From assembly GCA_020343875.1 (NCBI GenBank), contig CP070811.1:4477070-4537793 (forward strand): a stretch of DNA of 60,724 bases. The letters are read 5' to 3'. The position numbers and the translations under genes were made by a program. The notes under the pieces were generated by a model, which had not been told where the DNA came from, searched no databases, and was given only the letters and a program-made list of their open reading frames with translations. Shown here in pieces: positions 8,231-17,499 of this stretch (position 1 is its first letter; every line of letters starts with the position of its first letter). The stretch comes from Anaerolineales bacterium. Lineage in GTDB: Bacteria > Chloroflexota > Anaerolineae > 4572-78 > NAK82.

Positions 8231-8865
8231 TCAGACGCCTGAGGGTTTGAGGGGGAGAAAATCACGAAGCGATCCTGACCTGCGTCGTAAAAGCGCAGCT
8301 GAAGCTCAGCCAAGTCGTAGACCCAGCCGTGGAGTTCCAGTCGATTTTCGGCCAGGGCGTGAGACACGGCCGCGTAAGTTCGCAGATTATCCAATTGCAG
8401 CAGCACGTTGCCCTCAACGATAGCCCGATGGCGGGCGTCGCCTGTCAATCCGAGGGCAGCTACCTGGCTTTGGGCTGGGCGAGCGAATTCAATCCAGTTG
8501 GCTGTGGCTGGTTCAGTGACCATATCCACCCCATTATCCAGGGCTTTGATGCCTCCGCAGTCAGTATGTCCGCAGATGATGAGATGTTCTACCCGAAGGC
8601 GTTGCACAGCAAATTCCACCGCGGCGCCAACAGCGTTTTGGCCGGTGCCATAGGGGGGCACAATGTTAGCCACCACCCGGACCACAAACAGGTCTCCTGG
8701 CCGGGCCCCGGTCAGTATTTCGGGCACTACTCGTGAATCGCTGCAGCCAATAAACATGGCATCGGGGAATTGGCCGTGGCCTGCCAAGGACTCCAGCAGC
8801 TCTCGCTCGTTCTCAAAGAATTCTGTGCGGTGCGCGTGCGAGCGGGCCAGGACGCGGTCAGGCAT
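8227..8865 (-). CDS. Beta-class carbonic anhydrase
   Basis: Interconverts CO2 and bicarbonate. The 212-residue protein shows the beta-class zinc site: Cys41-x-Asp43-x-Arg45 in GCSDSRVVPE and His100-x-x-Cys103 in CGHTDCGG. The first motif includes the Asp-Arg dyad needed for catalysis. I chose the ATG at 8865 because GAGGAG lies eight bases upstream; the GTG two codons earlier sits too close to that site. It overlaps the MeaB-type GTPase gene before it and the phosphatase gene after it, so it is part of the acyl-CoA mutase operon. A CO2/bicarbonate link to acyl-CoA carboxylation is plausible but inferred. Confidence 0.93.
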   Translation of the reverse strand: MPDRVLARSHAHRTEFFENERELLESLAGHGQFPDAMFIGCSDSRVVPEILTGARPGDLFVVRVVANIVPPYGTGQNAVGAAVEFAVQRLRVEHLIICGHTDCGGIKALDNGVDMVTEPATANWIEFARPAQSQVAALGLTGDARHRAIVEGNVLLQLDNLRTYAAVSHALAENRLELHGWVYDLAELQLRFYDAGQDRFVIFSPSNPQASE

Positions 8866-9958
8866 CTCCACTTCTCCTCTGCCGTTTCCCCTTGTAACTA
8901 TTTTTCAAGAGCTGGCGGGCAGCCGTATAGGGATCGAGCTCACGGTCAGCAACCTGGGTCATCAAGCTCACCAGAATGCTTGGGTCGATCTTTTTCAGCA
9001 GCTGATCCATTAGCTCATCTCGCAGGATGTGCTCCAGTTCATTGGTCAGGCGGATTCGATTGCGGTGGGCCAATTCGTTACTAGTCTCCAAATACTGGCG
9101 GTGGTCAGCAATGGCTTGGATCAGCTCGGGGATGCCATCTCCTCGCAGAGCGATGGTTTTTACGACGATAGGCCGCCAGCGGCGACTGGCTGAGACGTCA
9201 TTTGGAACGTCGGGTCCTGTGGCCGTAGAGTGTGGGGGGTGCTGAGCTACTTCCATCAATTGTCCGTGATGTATCACTATCCGCGAGGCGCTTCGTGTCT
9301 GCGAAGAAGGGGTTTGGTCAAGGTCTAGCATCATTTCCAGGGCGGCAGCAGTGCGGTCGGCACCCTCTCGGTCAGCTTTGTTGACAGCGAACACGTCGGC
9401 GATTTCTAGAATGCCCGCTTTTATGGCTTGCACTTCGTCGCCCATTCCCGGAGCTTCGACCACCACGACGGTGTGTGCTGTCTCTGCGATTTCCACCTCA
9501 CTCTGCCCGGCTCCAACCGTTTCGACGATGACCACTTCGAAACCTGCTGCATCCAGTACCTTGATGGCATCGGCGGTGGCCCGTGCCAATCCGCCCAGGC
9601 TGCCCCGAGTGGCCATACTGCGTACAAAAACGCCTGAATCTCCAGCCAAGTCACGCATGCGGACCCGATCACCCAAGATGGCGCCGCCAGAGAAGGGGCT
9701 GGTCGGATCCACCGCTATCACACCAACTTGGCGGTTGGCAGCACGGAAGGCTTTGGCCAATTCGTTGACCAGGGTGCTCTTCCCGGTGCCGGGTGCCCCG
9801 GTAATGCCGACGATGTGCGCTTGTCCAGTATAGGGGTAGATCTGTGACAAGCTGGCGTGGGCATCGTCCCCGTCGTTTTCGATACGGGTGATGAGGCGAG
9901 CAATGGCGCGCCGGTTGCCCGCAAGAGCTGCTTCGACTAATTCCATATCAAGTGTCAA
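8858..9958 (-). CDS. meaB: MeaB/ArgK-type G3E P-loop GTPase, chaperone of B12 acyl-CoA mutase
   Basis: A G3E-family GTPase of 366 residues that loads and protects adenosylcobalamin in acyl-CoA mutases. The Walker A loop GAPGTGKST is near residues 55-63, followed by VDPTSPFSGGAILGDR, the switch region ETVGAGQSEVEIA and the guanine-specificity motif NKAD. The start is uncertain: TTG at 9958 or ATG four codons later at 9946, with no clear ribosome-binding site for either. It follows the small mutase subunit gene by about 90 bp and overlaps the carbonic anhydrase gene. A loop at about 216-262 (PSSQTRSASRIVIHHG onward) is longer than usual and low in complexity. Confidence 0.92.
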   Translation of the reverse strand: MTLDMELVEAALAGNRRAIARLITRIENDGDDAHASLSQIYPYTGQAHIVGITGAPGTGKSTLVNELAKAFRAANRQVGVIAVDPTSPFSGGAILGDRVRMRDLAGDSGVFVRSMATRGSLGGLARATADAIKVLDAAGFEVVIVETVGAGQSEVEIAETAHTVVVVEAPGMGDEVQAIKAGILEIADVFAVNKADREGADRTAAALEMMLDLDQTPSSQTRSASRIVIHHGQLMEVAQHPPHSTATGPDVPNDVSASRRWRPIVVKTIALRGDGIPELIQAIADHRQYLETSNELAHRNRIRLTNELEHILRDELMDQLLKKIDPSILVSLMTQVADRELDPYTAARQLLKNSYKGKRQRRSGDA

Positions 9959-10046
9959 GGAGATAAGTGACGAGTAATAGGTAACCGGAATGGGCGAAGG
10001 GCTGCTATCTGCCTATGTCTGCTCACTGCTCTGTACCTGTTACTCT

Positions 10047-10463
10047 TCACTCCCTCACATGCTCCTGAATGAATTTCACGATGTCTTCGGTAAGGGTTCC
10101 CGGGCCAAACGTGCCGTGCACCCCAGCCTCTTTGAGAAGGGGCACATCCTCATCAGGGATGATCCCTCCAGCGATGACCAGTACGTCGCTCATGTCGTTT
10201 TGACGCAGCAGCTCAACGATACGGGGCAGCAGCACTGTGTGCGCGCCACTCAACACCGAGAGGCCTATAACGTCAACATCTTCCTGCAGGGCAGCTTCGG
10301 CGATCATCTCTGGAGTCTGACGCAGGCCGGTGTAGATAACTTCCATGCCCGCATCGCGTAGGGCACGCGCGACGACTTTAGCACCCCGGTCGTGACCGTC
10401 GAGGCCTGGCTTGGCAACCAGAACGCGGATTTTTTGTTTGGCGGTGGGATGGTATTTACTCAC
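10047..10463 (-). CDS. B12-binding small subunit of acyl-CoA mutase (IcmB-like)
   Basis: A 138-residue stand-alone cobalamin domain. DGHDRG near residues 20-25 is the D-x-H-x-x-G motif whose His replaces dimethylbenzimidazole as lower cobalt ligand. SVLSGAH and AGGIIPDED match the other cofactor-cradling loops. It pairs with the catalytic subunit encoded at 10558-12237. The size fits the IcmB subunit of isobutyryl-CoA mutase and equally the small subunit of archaeal-type split methylmalonyl-CoA mutases; the catalytic subunit favours the former. The GTG start has AAGGAG nine bases upstream. It has its own strong promoter at 10520-10548. Confidence 0.93.
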   Translation of the reverse strand: MSKYHPTAKQKIRVLVAKPGLDGHDRGAKVVARALRDAGMEVIYTGLRQTPEMIAEAALQEDVDVIGLSVLSGAHTVLLPRIVELLRQNDMSDVLVIAGGIIPDEDVPLLKEAGVHGTFGPGTLTEDIVKFIQEHVRE

Positions 10464-10519
10464 AGAAGCTATCTCCTTGATGGGGTAACGGTATCCGGAG
10501 CCTGGCCCTTTTAGGCTGC

Positions 10520-10548
10520 ATTATATAATCAGATACGGGTAGCGTCAA
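10520..10548 (-). promoter_or_regulatory. Strong sigma-70 promoter before the B12-binding subunit gene
   Basis: Minus-strand TTGACG (10548-10543) and a perfect TATAAT (10525-10520) are 17 bp apart, with a predicted start near 10513. The promoter lies between the two mutase subunit genes, so the small subunit, GTPase, carbonic anhydrase and phosphatase can be transcribed apart from the large subunit. Confidence 0.85.
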
Positions 10549-10557
10549 CGGTTTCGG

Positions 10558-12237
10558 CTACACAATCACCGGCTCGCGGTATTCACCAAAGACTCGCCGG
10601 AAGACGCCCATCACCTCACCTAGAGTGGCATAACTGTGCACTGCTTCCAGGATGGGTGGCATCAGGTTCGCGTTGTCGCGAGCGGCATCCTGCAAGCGCT
10701 TCAGTGCAGCTTGGGTGGCAGAGTTGTCTCGCTCGTTCCGGACGCGCTCCAGGCGGACGATTTGCCGTTCGTAGCCTTGCGGGTCCATCTCCAGAATCGG
10801 GACAGACAGCGGCTCGTTGGAAACGTAGTCGTTTACCCCGACGATAGTTCGCTGGTGTGTATCTATTTCGTGTTGATAGCGATAGGCGGCGTCGGCAATC
10901 TCGCGCTGGAAGAAGCCAGCTTCGATGGCCGGTATAACGCCACCCAACTTTTCGATACGCTCAAAATACTCGTTGGCTTGGGCCTCCAGGTGGTTAGTCA
11001 TTGCCTCCACGAAGTAGCTACCGGCTAACGGGTCCACCGTATTGGCCACGTTGCTTTCGTGGGCGATGATTTGTTGTGTGCGTAGGGCGACGCGGGCTGC
11101 CATCTCGCTGGGTAAAGCCAGTGCTTCGTCCATACTGTTTGTGTGTAGCGATTGAGTGCCTCCCAGCACCGCCGCCAAGGCCTGAATGGCCACGCGGGCC
11201 GTATTGTTCTCGGGCTGCTGGGCGGTAAGGCTCACCCCAGCCGTCTGGGTGTGAAAGCGCAACATCCAAGAGCGTGGATTCTTGGCGCCAAAGGTTTCTT
11301 TCATCTCGCGGGCCCAAATGCGTCGCGCGGCACGATATTTGGCTATCTCTTCGAAGAAGTCGTTATGCGCGTTGAAAAAGAAGGAGAGACGAGGAGCGAA
11401 ATCATCCACATCGAGGCCACGTTCGATCCCCCAACGTATGTACTCAAAGCCATCAGCCAGCGTAAAGGCCAGCTCCTGAGCGGCGGTGCTGCCCGCCTCC
11501 CGGATGTGGTAGCCGCTAATCGAAATGGTGTTCCATTTTGGTAGGTACTGGCTTCCATACTCAAAGGTGTCCACTACCAGCCGCATACTCGGTTTGGGTG
11601 GGAAGATGTATTCCTTTTGGGCGATGTATTCTTTCAGGATATCGTTCTGGGTGGTACCGCCCAGCTTGTCTTTGGGAATGCCCCGTCGCTCGGCCGTGGC
11701 GATGTACATCGCCCAGATGACCGCCGCCGGGCTGTTGATGGTCATGCTGGTGGTGATGTGATCCAGCGGTATACCCTCGAGCAGGATTTCCATGTCGGCC
11801 ATGGATGAGACGGCAACCCCGCATTTGCCGAATTCCCCCAATGCCTCAGGGGCGTCTGGGTCATAGCCGTAAAGGGTGGGCAAATCAAAGGCGATAGACA
11901 GGCCAGTCTGCCCTTGCTCTAGCAAGTATTTGAAGCGTTGGTTGGTCTCTTCGGCCGTGCCAAAGCCAGCGAACATTCGCATGGTCCATAGCTTGCCCCG
12001 GTATCCAGTGGCGTGAATTCCACGTGCGTAGGGATATTCACCCGGGAATCCCAAATCACGCATATAGTCATAGTCGGACAGGTCGGCGGGAGTGTACAGG
12101 CGGTTCACCGGCTCGCCCGAGATAGTGATGAACTTATCAGCTCGCTCTGGGCGATGGTCCGTTGTCTGGCGCAGGGTAGTTTCTTGCCATTTGTCTCTGG
12201 CCTGGCGTGTTTCATCCAATTTGCTTTGGTCAAACAT
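10558..12237 (-). CDS. B12-dependent acyl-CoA mutase catalytic subunit, isobutyryl-CoA mutase-like
   Basis: A 559-residue TIM-barrel subunit of the adenosylcobalamin acyl-CoA mutase family; the C-terminal B12 domain is encoded separately at 10047. From the ATG at 12237 (GGGAGGAGA just upstream) the numbering matches P. shermanii methylmalonyl-CoA mutase: Gln197, Tyr243 and His244 (SGYH) are conserved. The two substrate-specificity residues differ. Tyr89 is Phe (RMFAGFG) and Arg207, which binds the free carboxylate, is Gln (LKEYIAQKE). Phe and Gln at these places are the known signature of isobutyryl-CoA mutase. It would interconvert isobutyryl- and n-butyryl-CoA, or a similar non-carboxylated acyl-CoA. 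Automated annotation would probably say methylmalonyl-CoA mutase. Confidence 0.85.
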   Translation of the reverse strand: MFDQSKLDETRQARDKWQETTLRQTTDHRPERADKFITISGEPVNRLYTPADLSDYDYMRDLGFPGEYPYARGIHATGYRGKLWTMRMFAGFGTAEETNQRFKYLLEQGQTGLSIAFDLPTLYGYDPDAPEALGEFGKCGVAVSSMADMEILLEGIPLDHITTSMTINSPAAVIWAMYIATAERRGIPKDKLGGTTQNDILKEYIAQKEYIFPPKPSMRLVVDTFEYGSQYLPKWNTISISGYHIREAGSTAAQELAFTLADGFEYIRWGIERGLDVDDFAPRLSFFFNAHNDFFEEIAKYRAARRIWAREMKETFGAKNPRSWMLRFHTQTAGVSLTAQQPENNTARVAIQALAAVLGGTQSLHTNSMDEALALPSEMAARVALRTQQIIAHESNVANTVDPLAGSYFVEAMTNHLEAQANEYFERIEKLGGVIPAIEAGFFQREIADAAYRYQHEIDTHQRTIVGVNDYVSNEPLSVPILEMDPQGYERQIVRLERVRNERDNSATQAALKRLQDAARDNANLMPPILEAVHSYATLGEVMGVFRRVFGEYREPVIV

Positions 12238-12342
12238 GGGCTCTCCTCCCAAACCATACAGTGACTGTGCCTCAGCGCCCTGGCCTCTCAATGGGTGATC
12301 CGAAGCTCAGATTCAATGAACCTGTGACAGTGCTTCACTGCA

Positions 12343-12711
12343 TCAGCCCAGCAATTCCTCTACCTTAGTCATTAGTTCCAGGGGACTAAATGGCTTGGTG
12401 AAATAGTCATCCGCCCCAACCTTCTTGCCCATTTCCACGTCCGCCTCTTGCCCTCGTGCCGTCAGCATAACAATGTAGATATCTTTGGTGGTTGGGTCGG
12501 ACTTAAGTTGTTGGCATACTTCGAAGCCATCAAATGTGCTTTTGGGCATCATCACATCCAGTAAGATCAAATCGGGGTGTTCAGAGCGGGCAGTGGCTAG
12601 CGCCTGGTCCCCGCTTTCAGCTTGCCAGATGACATAGTCTCCAATACGAAGCGTCACGTCAACTAACTCGCGTACTTCTTGCTGATCATCCACAATCAGA
12701 ATCTTTTTCAT
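12343..12711 (-). CDS. Single-domain response regulator (CheY-like receiver)
   Basis: A stand-alone receiver domain of 122 residues without an output domain. It has the acidic pair DD in ILIVDDQQ, the phospho-acceptor Asp in LILLDVMMP, the Thr of MLTARG and the Lys of DYFTKPF. Such proteins relay phosphate or bind targets directly. It lies 75 bp downstream of a giant hybrid histidine kinase on the same strand, which is its natural partner. GGAGAG precedes the ATG at a somewhat long spacing. Confidence 0.9.
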   Translation of the reverse strand: MKKILIVDDQQEVRELVDVTLRIGDYVIWQAESGDQALATARSEHPDLILLDVMMPKSTFDGFEVCQQLKSDPTTKDIYIVMLTARGQEADVEMGKKVGADDYFTKPFSPLELMTKVEELLG

Positions 12712-12786
12712 AAGTTTGATCTCTCCGTTATGCTCAACGTTGCTGTCAGGTAACAGGTGGCATGCAGCATAGCATATGGGGGAGGG

Positions 12787-15700
12787 CTACTGCTTACCTG
12801 CTGTTGCCTGCCTGCTGCTGGTTGCAGTCTTGAGCGCTCGGCGGACGCGGCTGAGCAGCTCTTGGTACTCAAAGGGTTTTGTCAGGAAATCTACTGCTCC
12901 TAGCGCATAACTTTCTTCAATGGTTTGCCAGCTGGAGCGAGCGGAAACTACCAATACCGGAATGTGTTGGGTGGCCGGGTTAGACTTTAAGGCGTGCAGC
13001 ACTTGTTGTCCCGTCATACCAGGCATCATCAAATCTAGCAAGACCAGATCGGGGCGATGCGCATTGGCCATTTCGACTGCTTGCTTGCCGTTTCTGGCCA
13101 GCAAGGTGGCGATGCCGTTACTAGCTAGAATGCGATGCTCGATCTCTCTCACACTGTCTTCGTCCTCGGCGATAAGTACTGTGGTCTGCCGCTCGATCAC
13201 AGGCAGGGTGAAGTGCACCATTGTTCCCTTGCCTTTGGTGCTATCCACCCAGATATGTCCCCCATGCTGCTCGACAATGTGTTTGACGATGATTAGTCCC
13301 AGCCCGGTACCTTCCACTGCTGTAGATGAAGCATCGGCCCGCCAGAATTTCTCAAAGATGTGTGTCAACTCATCGCTGGTCATGCCTATGCCTTCGTCGG
13401 CGACGGTCAACTCTATCAATCCACCGGCCGGGGTGGCTTTCAACGTGACAGTGGTGCCATTGGGAGAGTATTTGGTGGCATTGGAGAGCAAATTGCGCAG
13501 CACCTGACAGATGCGGTCTCTATCGGCTTGGACTTGCGGCCGTTCGTGGTTGATATCCAAGCGATATGTATGGCCCGGATGAGCTTCTTGCCACGATTGG
13601 ATCTCTTCTTCCAAGAGGGGGTAAAGATCGACTGGTTCAAACTCGACATCAGGGCCAATCCCGGACTCCATGCGTGATATGTCGAGCAAATCGCCAACTA
13701 GTTGCTTAAGGTGGATGGCGTGATCATAGATGTGTTTCAGGAAGCGTGTTTGCTCTTCGCCCGAAAGATCTTCGCGAATCAGCAGCAATTCGCTGAAGCC
13801 CAGAATTGAGGTAAGGGGGCTGCGCAACTCGTGAGCAGCTGTGCTCAGGAACTCACTCTTGATACGGTCCAGCTCTTTATATTGGGTTACGTCCCGATAG
13901 GTTGCAACTAAGTTTACCAGTTGTTTGGCATCGTCAAAGACAGGAGTCACAGTCAGGTCTACGACATAGGTGGCGCCATCCGGTCGCTGACCAACCATTT
14001 CTCTGCGCCAGATACGTTGATGCTGTGCAACATTGCGCACTGCAACCAGAAGGTCAGGAAAAGTTTCTTTGTCGAGGACGCGAGTCTTTTGCTGAATGGT
14101 CTGGGCAGCATCATGCCCCGTAAGTTTCTCCCAGGCCGGGTTAGCATATTCAATGGCCCCCTCGGCGTCGGCGATCGCAATCGCCTCCCCAGCGCTTTCT
14201 AGGACAGCCAGCAGCCGCTCGCGCTCGCGACTGACTTCGGCTGTACGCGTCTCAACGCGCGTCTCAAGTTCGGCGGCGTAGTCTCGTAACGCCTGATGTA
14301 ACCTGGCGTTCTCGATGGCAATAGCTGCCTGAGCAGCGTAAGCCATAGCGGTTCGAGCGTGAGATTCGGTGTAAAAGCCAGGCTGTTGCTTGTCCAAGGC
14401 AAGCATGCCGATGACTTGATCACCGATGAGTAACGGCACTCCCAGCCAGCCGTGGATGTCCGCAGCGGCGTGAGGCTCTTGGCTAAAGGCAGCGTAGTGA
14501 GGTCTCACATCGTCGATGATAACCGGCTCGCGCGATTCCAGCACTAGGGCGTTTGGGTTTTCACCTCGCACCGGAAAAGAAACCCCCAGCAACTCCGGCA
14601 GATTGGGGAAGCCGCGCCCACCGATGATTTCGAGTTGATCTTCCTTCAGTAGTTGTACCGAGGCGCTGTCGTAGGGCACCACGTTCTGCAATTCAGACAA
14701 GATACGCTCGAAGACCTGATCCAGGGCCATAGTAGAGATGAGTGCCAGGGCAGAACGATGTTGTGCTTCGGCCATCTGCCGCTGACGCTGCTCGGCTTCG
14801 AATAACCGAGCGTTTTCGATGGCGATGGCTGCGTGATCGGCCAACAAGCGCAGCACGCGCAGTTCGGCTTTCGAAAAAGGGCCAGGCTCTGACCAAGAGA
14901 TGTTCATCACGCCTACTACCCTCTGGCCGATCTTAAGGGGGAGACCGACGATGGAGCCCATCCAATTCCAATCGGACGGTACGTCAGCGTACAAGGAATG
15001 GCTGCGCATATCCGGCACGGCAACGGCCTCTCCTTGCTGGGCCACGTGGTAAGTCAGGCCGTCAGGGCGGGGTTCTGCAACTGGCCCCATTTGGCTGCCA
15101 TCCGCCCACAGGGCTGCGCCAAAAGACAGGTGACCCGCGCTGTACAGGAAGATGTGGGCATTTCGTGCCGACACCAGATCGAGTGCAGCTTCAAGGATAG
15201 AGTCGAGCACTTGGCGTAATCCCAGCGAGGCGGTCAAGCTTAAACTGGCACGCTGCACCGCTTCGATCTCCTGGCGACGGTCGCGTTCCGCCTGGTAGAG
15301 CCGGGCGTTTTCAATGGCGATGGTTGCCTGGTTTGCGAAGCTCTGTACGACCTGAGCGTCTGCCTGGTGGTAGGCACCCACCTTGGCGCTGTCTACGGCC
15401 AGCACACCAATCGGTTTCTCCCCCGCCAGTAACGGCACTCCCATCCAGCCTCGGATATGCTCGGGGGCTGGCACATCGACCCAGGTGGAATCTGCCCGTA
15501 TGTCAGCGATAACGAGAGGGCGTTGGTGCTTAAAGACATAGACTGAGGGAACATCGCGGGAGAGAGAGATGCGCTGCCCAATGATCTGATGAGGAGCGGC
15601 GAAGCCCAGACCGCCAGAGACAATCAGATCACCGTCGTCTTGCAACAAGACACTCGCGCTGTCATATTCGACTACCCGCCTTAGTTGTTCCATAATCCGG

Positions 15701-17493
15701 GTTAGCACAGTGTCCAGGTCCAAACTGGCGTTTAGGATGGCAGCTACCTCTTGTAAGCTCTCAGCGATCTCACGCTGGCGTCGCTCACTATCGAACAACT
15801 GGGCGTTTTCGATCGCAGCGGCTGCCTGTTGGGCAAAGGCCAGGACCAGCTCGGCGTCGTCGTCCCTGTAATAGTTGGGCTGGTGCTTGTCTACGGCCAG
15901 TTGCCCGATGACGCGGTCACGCACGACCAGTGGTACGCCAATCCATGAACGTATGCGGTAGGCACCAGCCCAATGCCGATAGCGGTGGTCGGTCTTTACA
16001 TCGGGGATGCGGATTGGGCGTCGCGATGCTGCCATCTCTTGAAAGAGGGGGTTGTCCGCAATGTTTGACACAATCTGCAGCACTTGGTCTGACTCGTCGA
16101 ACCCCCGCGTGGCTCGCATGCTCAACTTGTTGTCCTCTACAATCATCAGTGAGGTGCTATCGTAGTCCACCACTTGGGCCAGTTGCTCCAAGATACGATC
16201 CAACACGGTATCCAAATCCAGGCTGGCACTGACAAGGACCGCCACTCGGCGCAGGGTCTCAGCTACTTCGTGCTGGCGGTGCTCGGCTTCAGCCAACTGG
16301 GCTCTTTGCGCATCAACCCGGGCTCGGTCAAGCGTCGTTTCAACCAATGCAGCTATGCTTGCAAGTAGCTCGGCATCGGCTTTGGTGAAGACATTGGGTG
16401 CAGCGTTGAGGATCTGGATCACACCTAGCGGTTGGCCCCCAGTCGAGAGAGGTGCTGTCAGCAGAGAGCGAGCGGCGACACCAGGAAGGCGCGCGGTTTC
16501 GGCGCGGTGGTCGGGCGACAGATTCACGTCGTTAATCAGTTGCACTTTGCGCTCGCAAATCGCCTGCCTGGCAATGCTCTCACCGACTGGGCAAGAGATA
16601 TGCTGAGACACTTCGATGCTAGCATCAGTGGTCGCGCGAAAGACGAAGTCTTCCCCATCTTCCAGAAACGACACCGAGCAGGCCGCAGTTGGGTATAACG
16701 CTTGCAGGTGGTGCACCACAGTGCTAAGCACTTGGTCCACATTCAGCATTGATTTCAACGTCACCACCAGATGGCCTAGCATCTCGGCTGCCTGACGTTG
16801 TCGCCGTTCGGCCTGCATGAGGCGTGCGTTGGCGATGGCCACTGAGACCTGATCGGAAAGGGCCCTGATGGTTGGGATGTCTTCAGGTGCCAGATCTTCC
16901 CTGGCGGCGACCAGAACGCCGACTGTTTTCTCATCCGCTTTTAGACAAGTTGCAATGACATAGTCCAGACCGGCGCGACGAACCACAGCAGGTACCAGGT
17001 GTGCGCAGGATTCCGGCAGCAATTGGACGAAATACTCGGTTCCCAGCTTGAAGTGTTTGGCCTGGTCCCCTTGAATAACCCGGCGACAAAAATCGAGCTG
17101 ATCAAGGGGGATCTGATAACCTGTCAGCGTTAAGCCTGCCAATCGCTCTAGGGCACGCAACAGTCTAGGCTGCGGCGTGGCGGCCGATAAGAGGGTCAGC
17201 TCTTGAGCAATTGGGTCAAAGGCAAGCAAAACCACTGAGAATCCCAACCCGCTCAGGGTGTGGGTGAAGATATCGTACAGCTCCTGTTCGCTACGTGCGC
17301 TGCCGATGGCCATGGTTGCCTGATGCAGGATACTCAGTTCACGTTGGGGCTGTTTCTCTTCAAGACCCGCTAAGAGTGTTGGTGAAGACATTTCTTCTTC
17401 GGAAGTGTCAATGTGGTCAACCATACACTGATGACTCGTCTTCCCGAGTTTAGGTGCCAGGTGCTGAGGCCAGCTCTCCGACCTGAAGCTCAT
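12787..17493 (-). CDS. Hybrid sensor histidine kinase with six GAF domains, PAS and receiver
   Basis: A 1568-residue cytosolic-type sensor; no membrane segment is apparent. Six GAF domains follow one another (about 55-215, 225-385, 405-560, 575-735, 745-905 and 920-1075), joined by similar helical linkers ending AIENARL or close variants. Then come a coiled linker, a PAS domain (about 1095-1205), HisKA with the phospho-His in STAAHELRSP (near 1219), an HATPase with the G-box GTGLGLIIVKHI, and a C-terminal receiver (about 1430-1560) with Asp in LVLLDLMMPG. Repeated GAF units suggest internal duplication. The start is uncertain (17493, or Met24/Met35; none has a good ribosome-binding site). Its last residues (RQATAGKQ) are encoded by an AGCAGGTAAC-type repeat. 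Confidence 0.92.
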   Translation of the reverse strand: MSFRSESWPQHLAPKLGKTSHQCMVDHIDTSEEEMSSPTLLAGLEEKQPQRELSILHQATMAIGSARSEQELYDIFTHTLSGLGFSVVLLAFDPIAQELTLLSAATPQPRLLRALERLAGLTLTGYQIPLDQLDFCRRVIQGDQAKHFKLGTEYFVQLLPESCAHLVPAVVRRAGLDYVIATCLKADEKTVGVLVAAREDLAPEDIPTIRALSDQVSVAIANARLMQAERRQRQAAEMLGHLVVTLKSMLNVDQVLSTVVHHLQALYPTAACSVSFLEDGEDFVFRATTDASIEVSQHISCPVGESIARQAICERKVQLINDVNLSPDHRAETARLPGVAARSLLTAPLSTGGQPLGVIQILNAAPNVFTKADAELLASIAALVETTLDRARVDAQRAQLAEAEHRQHEVAETLRRVAVLVSASLDLDTVLDRILEQLAQVVDYDSTSLMIVEDNKLSMRATRGFDESDQVLQIVSNIADNPLFQEMAASRRPIRIPDVKTDHRYRHWAGAYRIRSWIGVPLVVRDRVIGQLAVDKHQPNYYRDDDAELVLAFAQQAAAAIENAQLFDSERRQREIAESLQEVAAILNASLDLDTVLTRIMEQLRRVVEYDSASVLLQDDGDLIVSGGLGFAAPHQIIGQRISLSRDVPSVYVFKHQRPLVIADIRADSTWVDVPAPEHIRGWMGVPLLAGEKPIGVLAVDSAKVGAYHQADAQVVQSFANQATIAIENARLYQAERDRRQEIEAVQRASLSLTASLGLRQVLDSILEAALDLVSARNAHIFLYSAGHLSFGAALWADGSQMGPVAEPRPDGLTYHVAQQGEAVAVPDMRSHSLYADVPSDWNWMGSIVGLPLKIGQRVVGVMNISWSEPGPFSKAELRVLRLLADHAAIAIENARLFEAEQRQRQMAEAQHRSALALISTMALDQVFERILSELQNVVPYDSASVQLLKEDQLEIIGGRGFPNLPELLGVSFPVRGENPNALVLESREPVIIDDVRPHYAAFSQEPHAAADIHGWLGVPLLIGDQVIGMLALDKQQPGFYTESHARTAMAYAAQAAIAIENARLHQALRDYAAELETRVETRTAEVSRERERLLAVLESAGEAIAIADAEGAIEYANPAWEKLTGHDAAQTIQQKTRVLDKETFPDLLVAVRNVAQHQRIWRREMVGQRPDGATYVVDLTVTPVFDDAKQLVNLVATYRDVTQYKELDRIKSEFLSTAAHELRSPLTSILGFSELLLIREDLSGEEQTRFLKHIYDHAIHLKQLVGDLLDISRMESGIGPDVEFEPVDLYPLLEEEIQSWQEAHPGHTYRLDINHERPQVQADRDRICQVLRNLLSNATKYSPNGTTVTLKATPAGGLIELTVADEGIGMTSDELTHIFEKFWRADASSTAVEGTGLGLIIVKHIVEQHGGHIWVDSTKGKGTMVHFTLPVIERQTTVLIAEDEDSVREIEHRILASNGIATLLARNGKQAVEMANAHRPDLVLLDLMMPGMTGQQVLHALKSNPATQHIPVLVVSARSSWQTIEESYALGAVDFLTKPFEYQELLSRVRRALKTATSSRQATAGKQ

Positions 17494-17499
17494 ATCGGT

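Noticed and set aside
10558..12237. Methylmalonyl-CoA mutase as the plain call for the large subunit
   Set aside because: Phe89 and Gln207 replace the Tyr and Arg needed for methylmalonyl-CoA; the isobutyryl-CoA mutase-like call fits better.
12238..12342. Possible cobalamin riboswitch before the mutase gene
   Set aside because: Only a short CAGTG-AAG-CACTG hairpin is present; no B12 box and too little space for the aptamer.
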